From NCBI GenBank assembly GCA_025362765.1, contig JANYFI010000158.1, forward strand, positions 1 to 6,777: DNA of 6,777 bases, in the 5' to 3' direction. Shown here in pieces: positions 1-6,777 of this stretch. The notes under the pieces are model-generated. The model was not told the DNA's origin and did not search any database. It saw nothing but the letters and a program-made list of their open reading frames with translations. The translations under genes were made by a program, and so were the position numbers. How positions within the stretch are numbered: the first letter of the stretch is position 1; the number at the start of each line of letters is the position of its first letter. This DNA comes from Ferruginibacter sp. Its GTDB lineage: Bacteria > Bacteroidota > Bacteroidia > Chitinophagales > Chitinophagaceae.

Positions 1-168
<168 letters not shown>

Positions 169-304
169 AATAATTGCCGTGACGTTGTGTGGTTTATTTT
201 TTACTGACTATTAGATGGTCAACATGTGCTTTTTTTAGTTGCTTTATCCAAGTTTTTATTTTTATGTTGCCATATACTTTATAAACCCAATCAACCAAAT
301 AGTT
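169..304. other. AT-rich intergenic stretch upstream of the lipoprotein gene
   Basis: No coding frame with recognisable content is seen between the stop of the oxidase fragment and the ATG at 305. The DNA is rich in T runs (for example around 195-205, 229-236 and 253-263). A sequence at 257-264 (TATTTTTA) differs at one base from the Bacteroidota -7 element TAnnTTTG, and a TTG lies at 239-241, but the spacing of about 15 bases is shorter than usual. I therefore do not call a promoter. No hairpin followed by a T run that would make a convincing terminator was noticed. If the downstream genes are one operon, its promoter should lie here. Confidence 0.4.
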
Positions 305-829
305 ATGAGACCTACAGTTTTTACGAAAGTCTTTATCTTGTTGTTTTCCGCCTCTTTTATTTTTTTATCCTGTAAAAAGGAAAAAGTAGCTACCGATAAT
401 AGTTCTGCAGTGAAAACAGGCTGGATTACCACCGGTATCTGGAAACAGAAAGACCTCGTCCTGGCTTACCCGATAGATTTTGCCGGCAGCAGTCTTCCGG
501 TTGGCTTTAGTATTTATAATATAACAGATTATCTGCCGCTTTCAGGCCCTCTAATAACCTGTACCCAAAACAATACATATACTTTTAAAGGAGACAGCAG
601 CTATGCTATTACAGGATGTACCGAACTGATGTTGCCCACCGCCGGCAATGCGGGCAAATGGAGACTGGAAGTATATGATGCTGTACTTAGGCTCACTTCA
701 GTCGATAATAAGTCACAGCCCTATTGGACCAACAATATTACTGCTACGCAATGGAGTATTGGTTTAACCCTGTACGTTGTTGAAGCAGATGCAAATATTC
801 CGGTAAATCTACTGCTGGAAAAACAATAA
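305..829 (+). CDS. Small outer-membrane-type lipoprotein, lipocalin-like pattern, function unknown
   Basis: The product is 174 residues. It opens with a lipoprotein signal peptide: a positive N-terminus (MRPTVFTK), a hydrophobic core at about 9-20 and a lipobox-like FLSC with the acylated Cys at 23, followed by KKEK. This places it in the envelope. An in-frame ATG at 239 would add 22 hydrophobic residues ahead of this signal, so the start at 305 is preferred. After a short linker the mature part has GIWK at 44-47, Cys86 before NNTYTF, then SSYAITGC with Cys105, then GKWRLE and a strand-rich tail. This order (W-K, Cys, x-YTF, G-Cys, G-x-W) resembles the lipocalin-like lipoproteins common in Bacteroidota, where the two Cys may pair. 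The resemblance is from memory and weak. The gene lies 48 bases before the SusC-like receptor in the same direction, so it may be co-transcribed and serve as an accessory surface or periplasmic protein. SusE/F-type binding lipoproteins normally lie after SusD, so its upstream position is atypical. Confidence 0.75.
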   Translation: MRPTVFTKVFILLFSASFIFLSCKKEKVATDNSSAVKTGWITTGIWKQKDLVLAYPIDFAGSSLPVGFSIYNITDYLPLSGPLITCTQNNTYTFKGDSSYAITGCTELMLPTAGNAGKWRLEVYDAVLRLTSVDNKSQPYWTNNITATQWSIGLTLYVVEADANIPVNLLLEKQ

Positions 830-877
830 TTCTAAAAACTCAATTCACACTTCTACTAACTCCTTAAAGTAATTCTT

Positions 878-3800
878 ATGCCAAAACATTGGTTTATTAT
901 CCGACTATTGCCTTTTGTTGTTTTGTTAATGAGTTGTTATGCAATAACTGCCCAGGATATAGCCTTCTCCAATACCGGGCAGGCTAAAAATAATGAGTAT
1001 GTTACAGCCCTTTCTGCTACAAGCGGGCTAATACAATCTACATCGGTTTTATCCGATTTTCCTGTACGAGGTACGGTAACAGATGCCAAAGGCGGTGTCG
1101 TTGGTGTAACCGTTACTGAAAAGGGTACGTCAAATGCAACTGTAACTGATAACAAGGGTAATTTTTCCATTACAGTAAAAGCTCCGAACAGCATTCTTGT
1201 ATTTAGTTCGGTAGGGTATAAAGATGTAGAAATAGCGATAGCGGGGAAGTCGAAGTTATCGGTTACTATTGAGAACAACACAAACGATTTGTCAGGCGTG
1301 GTAGTTACCGCACTTGGTATTACCAGGGCTAAAAAGTCGTTAGGATATTCCATAGAAGAAGTGGCAGGTAAAGAAATGAACCGGGTAGCGCAGGAAAATG
1401 TGCTAAATGCTATTTCAGGTAAAGTAGCAGGGGTTACTATTAATCAAACAGGTGGTGCCGGTTCTTCCGTTAGTATGATTATCAGGGGGGCCACTTCGCT
1501 AAGCAGCGATAATCAGCCATTATTTGTAATTGATGGTGTCCCCATCGCCAGCGGCCTCAACAATATAAGCCAGATAGGCAATGACAACCGGGTAGATTAT
1601 GGTAATTCTATTTCGGGCATCAATCCCGATGATATTGAAAGTGTATCTATTTTAAAGGGCCCTAGCGCCGGTGCTTTGTATGGGTCCCGGGCAGGCAATG
1701 GTGTAGTGTTGATTACTACTAAAACAGGCAAAGGATTGAAAAAAGCAACCGTAACTTTTACTTCTAATACAGTTTTCGAAAAGCCATATAAATTTTTAAA
1801 GTGGCAAACTCAATTCGGATCAGGACAGTTTTCAGCTATTCCCGCTAATATTTCAGGCAACCCACTTACAGATCCATTTGGCGGCCTGATACAGGAAAAT
1901 GTAGGCGCTACTTTTGGCGGGGAATTGGATAAAGGCTACAACGCAGTGCAATGGAATAGCCCCGTTGATGCAAATGGCGATAAAATTGCCACTCCCTTAG
2001 TATCTCATGCCAATAATGTTAAAAATTTTGTACAAACTGGTATAACATCCACCAATGGTGTTTCATTAGCCGGTAATACAGAGATGATCAATTATCGCCT
2101 CTCTTACGCAAACATGACCAACAGGGGAATTATACCAAATTCAGATCTGTTTCGGAATACCCTTAACATTAATTCAAGTCTTAAAGTAAACAGTAAATTG
2201 CGGTTAAGTACCAACATTGATTTTAGCCGTAATAATTCCAACAACCGCCCTGCGGGCGAAAGAGGAACCAATCCATTACAATGGGCTTATTATGTTTCCC
2301 CGCATATAGACATACGTGATCTTAAAAATTATTGGGAACCCGGACAAGAAGGTTTGCAACAGAGAACTCAATATGACGGATCATATAATAATCCTTATTT
2401 TCTCGCCTATCAGGTGAACAACTCTTTTGTACGTGACAGGGTGTATGGCAATATTAAAGCCGACTGGCAAATAGCGCCGGCATTCAGTTTAATGCTTCGT
2501 TATGGCTTAGATAATTATGGCGAACAAAGGCAAACTAAAATTGCCAATAGCTATACGGATGATCCCAATGGAGCTTATGGTATTATTAACTTAAAAAACC
2601 TGGAAAGCAATGCGGAATTCCTTGCTACTTACAAGAAAAAGGTGGGCAACTTCAATGTTTCTGTATCAGCAGGTGCCAATACCCGTTATCAAACGGGAAG
2701 TTCAGTAACTACAGCCACTAAAGGTGGTACAGGTTTAATTGTTCCGGGAGTGTATACCATTCAGAACATTCTTCCCGCAAACCTTGACTATGGAAGCAGT
2801 ATTTATAAAAAAGGAGTCAACAGCATTTACGGCATGGCGAATGTTGGATATAAGGATATGGTTTACCTGGATCTGAGTGGCCGTAATGACTGGTCCAGTA
2901 CACTTCCTGATGCACAGCCTTACTTTTATCCATCTGCTTCTTTAAGTGTATTGATAAATGAAATAGCCCATTTAACTTCTAAAAATATTAATTTAATCAA
3001 GCTTCGGGGTAGCGTTGCACAGGTTGGAAATGATGCAAGCCCTTATCAATTATTATCAGTCTTGGGTAATGCTGGTACCTGGGGCAATGTACCAAGATTA
3101 GGAACCTCTGGCACCTTATTAAACCCTTACCTGAAGCCTGAAATTGCCAAGTCTTATGAAGGAGGTGTTGATTTAACCCTTTTTAATAACAGGGTACATT
3201 TTTCAGGTTCGTATTATGTGGTGGATAATAAAAACCAGATATTCAGTACAGAGCTTCCTCCATCAACCGGTTATAATTCAAGGAACATTAATGCAGGATT
3301 ATTAAGAAGCCGTGGTATTGAACTTACATTAGGAGGCACACCGGTTATTACAAAAAATTTCAGATGGGATATAAGCGCTAACTATACAAGAAATAGAACA
3401 AGAGTGATGGAACTTACTACCGAACAGCCTTATTTCTATTTTTGGGATGATGCCAATGCGATTGCACGAACTTATGTAGGAGAAGATATTGGCGATATAT
3501 ACGGACCGGAAGTAAGAACTGTAACAGATAAGTCATCTCCATATTATGGTTATCCATTGTTAGGGTCTTCTGATGGAGGCGCAAAATGGGTAGCCATCCA
3601 GGCAGCCAATACCAGGAATAAAATAGGTAACTTTAATCCTAAATTTATATTGGGCGTACAGACATCTTTGACGTATAAAAACTGGACGTTAAATATGACG
3701 GCTGACTGGAGAAACGGAGGCAAATTTATTTCTCAAACCTACCGGTATGGAATGGAAGATGGAAGAGCGTCTACCCAGTTTAGCCAGTTTTTTAATGCCG

Positions 3801-4405
3801 GTACTATGAGTGGAAAAGAACTACGTGATTACTTGGTAGCCCATGCAGATCAATTGATAAAAGTTCATAACGGCATTTTTCCCCGGGTTGGCTGGCCAAC
3901 GCCGGAACACACCAGTTTCCCTTTTGAATATAGTGGTATAAGGCTTCCTTATGGCGGACTTTTTATTCCCGGCGTATATGCTACCGGCTATGATGCACAA
4001 GGTAACCCCACAGGATATGCAGAAAACCTGGGAGAGAATGTGCTGGGTGATGATCCCAATAATCCCAATGCAACTATGCCGCTGCCTTATGCCGCAGCCG
4101 ATCCATGGGACTTTGCGCAACCCTGGCTCTTTGACGCCTCTTACCTTAAGTTAAGGGAAGTATCTATATCGTATTCATTTCCGGCCAAAATTGCTAAATC
4201 ATTAAAACTGCAGGATGCCAGCCTTTCGGTATACAGTAGAAATATCATGTTGTGGACGGCAGCCAAAATTAATATTGATCCTGAAAATGCCTACCAACCT
4301 ACCACTGGTACACAAGGCGGCGTACAATTCAAACAAGGTATTGAAAGGTATAATGTAACCCCATGGGCAATACCCGTGGGTATTAAATTAAATGTAATTT
4401 TTTAA
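878..4405 (+). CDS. SusC/RagA-family TonB-linked outer-membrane receptor
   Basis: The product is 1175 residues, within the range of SusC-like proteins. It imports a ligand captured by its SusD partner through a 22-strand outer-membrane barrel, driven by TonB. Visible parts in order are a signal peptide at 1-26 (hydrophobic core, then AITAQ before Asp27); a linker of about 35 residues; a carboxypeptidase-D regulatory-like domain at about 62-135 (VRGTVTD, ATVTDNKGNFSI, FSSVGYKDVEI); a SusC-typical LSGVVVTALGITR at 138-150; and a plug at about 150-285 with PLFVIDGVPI (214-223), NPDDIESVSILKGPSAG (249-265) and ALYGSRAGNGVVLITTK (266-282). The barrel follows, with SGRNDWSSTLP and NPYLKPEIAKSYEGG in the middle, and ends in VGIKLNVIF with the terminal Phe typical of outer-membrane barrels. 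There is no N-terminal STN domain, so signalling to an anti-sigma factor is not expected. The ATG at 878 gives the complete signal peptide. The frame is intact, and the SusD-like gene starts 16 bases after the stop. The substrate cannot be read from the sequence. Confidence 0.96.
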   Translation: MPKHWFIIRLLPFVVLLMSCYAITAQDIAFSNTGQAKNNEYVTALSATSGLIQSTSVLSDFPVRGTVTDAKGGVVGVTVTEKGTSNATVTDNKGNFSITVKAPNSILVFSSVGYKDVEIAIAGKSKLSVTIENNTNDLSGVVVTALGITRAKKSLGYSIEEVAGKEMNRVAQENVLNAISGKVAGVTINQTGGAGSSVSMIIRGATSLSSDNQPLFVIDGVPIASGLNNISQIGNDNRVDYGNSISGINPDDIESVSILKGPSAGALYGSRAGNGVVLITTKTGKGLKKATVTFTSNTVFEKPYKFLKWQTQFGSGQFSAIPANISGNPLTDPFGGLIQENVGATFGGELDKGYNAVQWNSPVDANGDKIATPLVSHANNVKNFVQTGITSTNGVSLAGNTEMINYRLSYANMTNRGIIPNSDLFRNTLNINSSLKVNSKLRLSTNIDFSRNNSNNRPAGERGTNPLQWAYYVSPHIDIRDLKNYWEPGQEGLQQRTQYDGSYNNPYFLAYQVNNSFVRDRVYGNIKADWQIAPAFSLMLRYGLDNYGEQRQTKIANSYTDDPNGAYGIINLKNLESNAEFLATYKKKVGNFNVSVSAGANTRYQTGSSVTTATKGGTGLIVPGVYTIQNILPANLDYGSSIYKKGVNSIYGMANVGYKDMVYLDLSGRNDWSSTLPDAQPYFYPSASLSVLINEIAHLTSKNINLIKLRGSVAQVGNDASPYQLLSVLGNAGTWGNVPRLGTSGTLLNPYLKPEIAKSYEGGVDLTLFNNRVHFSGSYYVVDNKNQIFSTELPPSTGYNSRNINAGLLRSRGIELTLGGTPVITKNFRWDISANYTRNRTRVMELTTEQPYFYFWDDANAIARTYVGEDIGDIYGPEVRTVTDKSSPYYGYPLLGSSDGGAKWVAIQAANTRNKIGNFNPKFILGVQTSLTYKNWTLNMTADWRNGGKFISQTYRYGMEDGRASTQFSQFFNAGTMSGKELRDYLVAHADQLIKVHNGIFPRVGWPTPEHTSFPFEYSGIRLPYGGLFIPGVYATGYDAQGNPTGYAENLGENVLGDDPNNPNATMPLPYAAADPWDFAQPWLFDASYLKLREVSISYSFPAKIAKSLKLQDASLSVYSRNIMLWTAAKINIDPENAYQPTTGTQGGVQFKQGIERYNVTPWAIPVGIKLNVIF

Positions 4406-4421
4406 GTCAGCCAAATACCAA

Positions 4422-6116
4422 ATGATCATGAAAAATAAAATATTGATAGCGTTTATAATGCTTTTGTCAACTGCTATTTTTTCTTGCACCAAGAGCCTGA
4501 AAAAGATGAATGAAAATCCCAATGGAGCGGACCCGGCAACAGTAAATCCAAACCTGGTATTGTCTACCGTATTAACACAATCCGGCCAGGCCTTCGTAGC
4601 CCTTGGCTATGGCGATATCGCTGGTGTAATGCAGCATACCCAACTGGACGGATGGGGGGGTGGCCACAATGAATACGATTGGGGTGGCAGCAATAGCTGG
4701 TCGGGCTATTATGATATTTTACGCAACAATCAATTTGTGTACAACAAAGCAGTAGCCTTACAATACGAATTGCACCAGGGCATATCGTTGGTTATGAAAT
4801 CAATGATTTTTGGTTTAATAACTGATTTGTGGGGTGATGCTCCTTATTCACAGGCATTGAAAGGAGATATAGGCACCCCCGAAACTACTTTTCCTGTATT
4901 TGATCCCCAACAAAAAATTTACGAAGGGATATTGGCCGATCTGGATGCCGCCAATACCCTGTTATCTAAACCCCAAAGTGAATATAAAGGCGGCGTTGAT
5001 GCGGCCGATGTATATTATGGAGGAGATGCGTCAAAATGGCGCAAGCTGGCCAATTCACTGGCATTAAGATATTTTATGAGGATATCCGAAAAAATGCCCG
5101 ACGTTGCCAAAGCTGGTATAGAAAAAATAGTGAACAGCCCGGCACAGTATCCCATTATCACTATACCTGCAGATGATGCTACTATGGGTTTTCCCGGTAA
5201 TAGCGATGGCGATTCGTGGCCTTCAAATGCCACTTATAATTCCGATAGCAGCAATTATAGAAGAATAAAAATGTGTAACACTTTTGTAAAAGCCCTGGAA
5301 GGATTGAACGACCCAAGGATTGCTGTTTTTGCCAATAAAGTAGAAACTTTTTTGATGGTAAAAGCTGGCTTACCTGCCGGAACAGACATGATAAAGGACA
5401 CCATTGTGGCAGGTGAAAACAGGAAAGTTCGTTATTTATCCAACGATGTGTTGTTGGCTAAAGGCTTAACGGTAAACGATATCAATCAGGATGTAAATTA
5501 TGTTGGCCTGCCGGTAGCTTTAGCCGGCCCGCAAGCGTATAATTTAAGTCCCGATTTAAACCAGGCTTCGCATAACCCTCATGTATCATGGGTAAATTCA
5601 AATTTTGCTAACGCAAAAAGCGGTATCAAAGTAAAATTGATGACGGCTGCTGAAGTGCATTTTATTTTAGCTGAAGCTACCGCGGTAAAAGGCTGGAATG
5701 CCGGAGATGCCCAGTCGCATTATAACGCAGGCATAGCCGCATCATTCGCTGCCTGGGGTATAGGTGCTGCAGCAGCAGACTATATTGCGCAACCCGAAGT
5801 TGCTTTTGATGGCACATTACACCAAATCATCCAGCAAAAATGGATTGCAAGCTGGTCTGCAGCCACGGAATCCTGGTTTGACTGGAGAAGAACAGGCTTT
5901 CCTGAATTGCATGGGGTGCAGGGCCGAACCATAGCAAAAGAATTACCCGTTAGATTTTATTATCAGTTGGATGAAAGAAATCTTAATGGAGCGAATGTTG
6001 ACGCCGCAAATGCATTATTAGAAACTACCCAGTACTCTAACTTCGGCGCAGATGGCGCTAAAAATAGCCCCTGGTCTAAACCATGGATTATTCAGGGCAC
6101 AGGTAAACCCTGGTAA
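4422..6116 (+). CDS. SusD/RagB-family nutrient-binding outer-membrane lipoprotein (SusD-like_2 type)
   Basis: The product is 564 residues, normal for the family. It is expected on the cell surface as the lid of the SusC barrel, binding ligand before import. A lipoprotein signal peptide ends in AIFSC with the acylated Cys at 22, followed by TKSLKKMNENPNG, an N-terminus typical of SusD-like proteins. Other family signatures are SGYYDILRNNQ (94-104), MIFGLITDLWGDAPYSQAL (128-146), FPVFDPQQKIYEGILADLDAA (157-177), AAEVHFILAEA (409-419) and the segment at 474-496 with WFDWRRTGFPEL. The C-terminus has LPVRFYYQLDERNLN and ends PWIIQGTGKPW. The motif style fits the SusD-like_2 group (PF12771) better than classical SusD; this is from memory. 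A Gly/Trp/Asn-rich patch at 77-93 (DGWGGGHNEYDWGGSNSW is its core) could be a surface loop near the ligand. ATG at 4422 and ATG at 4428 are both possible starts; both give the same mature lipoprotein. The 16-base gap from the receptor gene indicates co-transcription. Confidence 0.95.
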   Translation: MIMKNKILIAFIMLLSTAIFSCTKSLKKMNENPNGADPATVNPNLVLSTVLTQSGQAFVALGYGDIAGVMQHTQLDGWGGGHNEYDWGGSNSWSGYYDILRNNQFVYNKAVALQYELHQGISLVMKSMIFGLITDLWGDAPYSQALKGDIGTPETTFPVFDPQQKIYEGILADLDAANTLLSKPQSEYKGGVDAADVYYGGDASKWRKLANSLALRYFMRISEKMPDVAKAGIEKIVNSPAQYPIITIPADDATMGFPGNSDGDSWPSNATYNSDSSNYRRIKMCNTFVKALEGLNDPRIAVFANKVETFLMVKAGLPAGTDMIKDTIVAGENRKVRYLSNDVLLAKGLTVNDINQDVNYVGLPVALAGPQAYNLSPDLNQASHNPHVSWVNSNFANAKSGIKVKLMTAAEVHFILAEATAVKGWNAGDAQSHYNAGIAASFAAWGIGAAAADYIAQPEVAFDGTLHQIIQQKWIASWSAATESWFDWRRTGFPELHGVQGRTIAKELPVRFYYQLDERNLNGANVDAANALLETTQYSNFGADGAKNSPWSKPWIIQGTGKPW

Positions 6117-6199
6117 ATTTTATTATTAATAAATGCAGGTTGTTCAATAAGGTTTAGTAAGATGCATTGCGCCGATACTTCAATAAAATATGTGTGTAT
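6117..6199. other. Intergenic gap between the SusD-like and ceramidase-family genes
   Basis: This is 83 bases of AT-rich sequence with no recognisable ORF. I see no strong inverted repeat followed by T residues, so nothing argues for transcription ending after the SusD-like gene. No purine-rich Shine-Dalgarno sequence precedes the ATG at 6200; the upstream bases are A/T-rich, as is usual in Bacteroidota. Continuous transcription from the SUS pair is therefore plausible but not shown. Confidence 0.4.
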
Positions 6200-6777
6200 A
6201 TGAAAAGAAAATTAATATCCTGCCTGCTGGTGTTGATTTTAATACAGGGCTTTAACAGTAATGCACAACTCTTTAAAGCCGCGGCTGCTATGAGAGTCAT
6301 TACGCCCAATCCATTGTTGCCTGTTTCTGGTGGCGTTGGCATACCAAAGCCTTCCAGTATAAAGCAAGGTGAGTTAACGGCAAGAGTGCTTGTTTTGGAA
6401 AAAGGGGATACCCGTATCGCCATAGTAAATGTAGATAACCTGGGCTGGTCATCCATACTGGGCGATAAATCCAGGGCGTTGATAAAAGGTATTGCACCCG
6501 AAAATATTTTAATAGGCTGTACCCATACCCACAGCGCACCGGATGCCTACGCTTTTCCTGATGAAACGGGTAAAAGCAGTGCTGATTTACATTACCTCGA
6601 TTGGTGTACCCAGCAAATTGCCGATGCGGTTAATGAAGCCATAAAAAATCTTGCCCCTGCTTCTTTAAAAATTGCCGTCGGCGAAGCCAAAGGAAAAATT
6701 GCCTATAATTATTATGCCGATCAATTGTACGATCCCCGTTGCGGGATAATTCAGGCCATCGCCACTTCTGGTAACAA
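6200..6777 (+). CDS. Secreted neutral/alkaline ceramidase N-terminal-family protein, 3' end beyond window
   Basis: The frame from ATG 6200 stays open to the window edge (192 codons plus two bases). Residues 1-22 form a signal peptide: MKRK, a hydrophobic stretch LISCLLVLILIQGF, then SNA before Gln23. The protein should therefore be exported. The mature start AAAAMRVITPNP, then TARVLVLEKGDTRIAIVNVDNLGW at 60-83, and GCTHTHSAPD at 106-115, follow the order seen in the neutral/alkaline non-lysosomal ceramidase N-terminal family (PF04734). In characterised neutral ceramidases the matching THTHSGP motif supplies a zinc-binding histidine, so His109 or His111 is the likely ligand. The catalytic serine and the other metal ligands would lie beyond the edge. 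Family members in bacteria are often shorter relatives with unproven substrates, so hydrolysis of ceramide is not established; an amide-hydrolysing role is inferred. It lies 83 bases after the SusD-like gene in the same direction, as expected for an enzyme acting on the imported ligand. A GTG at 6194 is in frame, but the ATG better fits the signal peptide. Confidence 0.85.
   Translation, partial: MKRKLISCLLVLILIQGFNSNAQLFKAAAAMRVITPNPLLPVSGGVGIPKPSSIKQGELTARVLVLEKGDTRIAIVNVDNLGWSSILGDKSRALIKGIAPENILIGCTHTHSAPDAYAFPDETGKSSADLHYLDWCTQQIADAVNEAIKNLAPASLKIAVGEAKGKIAYNYYADQLYDPRCGIIQAIATSGN

Noticed and set aside
257..264. TATTTTTA as a Bacteroidota -7 promoter element
   Set aside because: One mismatch in T-rich DNA and a poorly spaced -33 partner; too likely by chance to annotate as a promoter.
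239..304. Upstream in-frame ATG at 239 as the start of the small lipoprotein
   Set aside because: It adds 22 mostly hydrophobic residues ahead of a complete lipoprotein signal peptide that begins at 305, which would spoil the lipobox position (Cys would be residue 45).
878..955. LMSC at residues 17-20 of the SusC-like receptor as a lipobox
   Set aside because: Met at -2 is not typical, and SusC-type receptors are barrel proteins cleaved by signal peptidase I; cleavage after AITAQ is more sensible.
937..1353. 138-residue open frame on the - strand
   Set aside because: It lies wholly opposite the well-conserved receptor N-terminus and its translation has no recognisable domain; it is a shadow frame.
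3821..4154. Open frames of 99 residues (-) and 67 residues (+) within the receptor C-terminal part
   Set aside because: Both overlap the intact SusC-like frame, which is conserved to its terminal Phe; neither translation shows a known motif.
5015..5233. 72-residue open frame on the - strand
   Set aside because: It is antisense to the SusD-like gene with no recognisable content.
6154..6539. Two overlapping - strand open frames of 100 and 79 residues
   Set aside because: They lie opposite the ceramidase-family gene, whose + strand frame has a signal peptide and the THTHSAPD motif; the antisense translations resemble nothing known.

Overview
The window reads as a Bacteroidota chromosome, most likely of the Chitinophagaceae/Sphingobacteriia type. 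The evidence is a SusC/RagA-type TonB-dependent receptor followed directly by a SusD-like lipoprotein, lipoprotein signal peptides, moderate GC content, and little or no Shine-Dalgarno sequence before the genes. Lineage is inferred from protein style, not from a marker gene. All complete genes lie on the + strand.

Layout. Positions 1-168 hold the end of an open frame that is unmistakably cytochrome c oxidase subunit I (helix VIII and part of helix IX). The homology stops abruptly in helix IX and the frame runs into a stop after eight unrelated residues, so it is a fragment and not a working gene end. Its sequence is also unlike the Cox1 style usual in Bacteroidota. Positions 169-304 are a short AT-rich non-coding stretch. 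Then come a small lipoprotein (305-829, lipocalin-like in pattern), the SusC-like receptor (878-4405), the SusD-like partner (4422-6116), and the first 192 codons of a secreted protein of the neutral/alkaline ceramidase N-terminal family (6200 to the window end, cut by the edge).

How the genes fit together. The gaps are 48, 16 and 83 bases with no clear terminator, so the four genes from 305 onward could be one transcript. SusC and SusD would form the outer-membrane import pair: SusD is the surface lid and SusC the TonB-driven barrel. The ceramidase-family protein is a candidate hydrolase that would release or trim the imported ligand. The small lipoprotein has no assigned role. No regulator, glycoside hydrolase or TonB gene is visible here, so the substrate cannot be named. 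The ceramidase-like neighbour hints at an N-acyl-amide or lipid-like ligand, but this is inference.

The most unusual item is the broken cytochrome oxidase fragment at the left edge. It may be a remnant of transfer or rearrangement, or an assembly chimera. The rest is a recognisable SUS-like locus; I see no strong evidence for a wholly new system.
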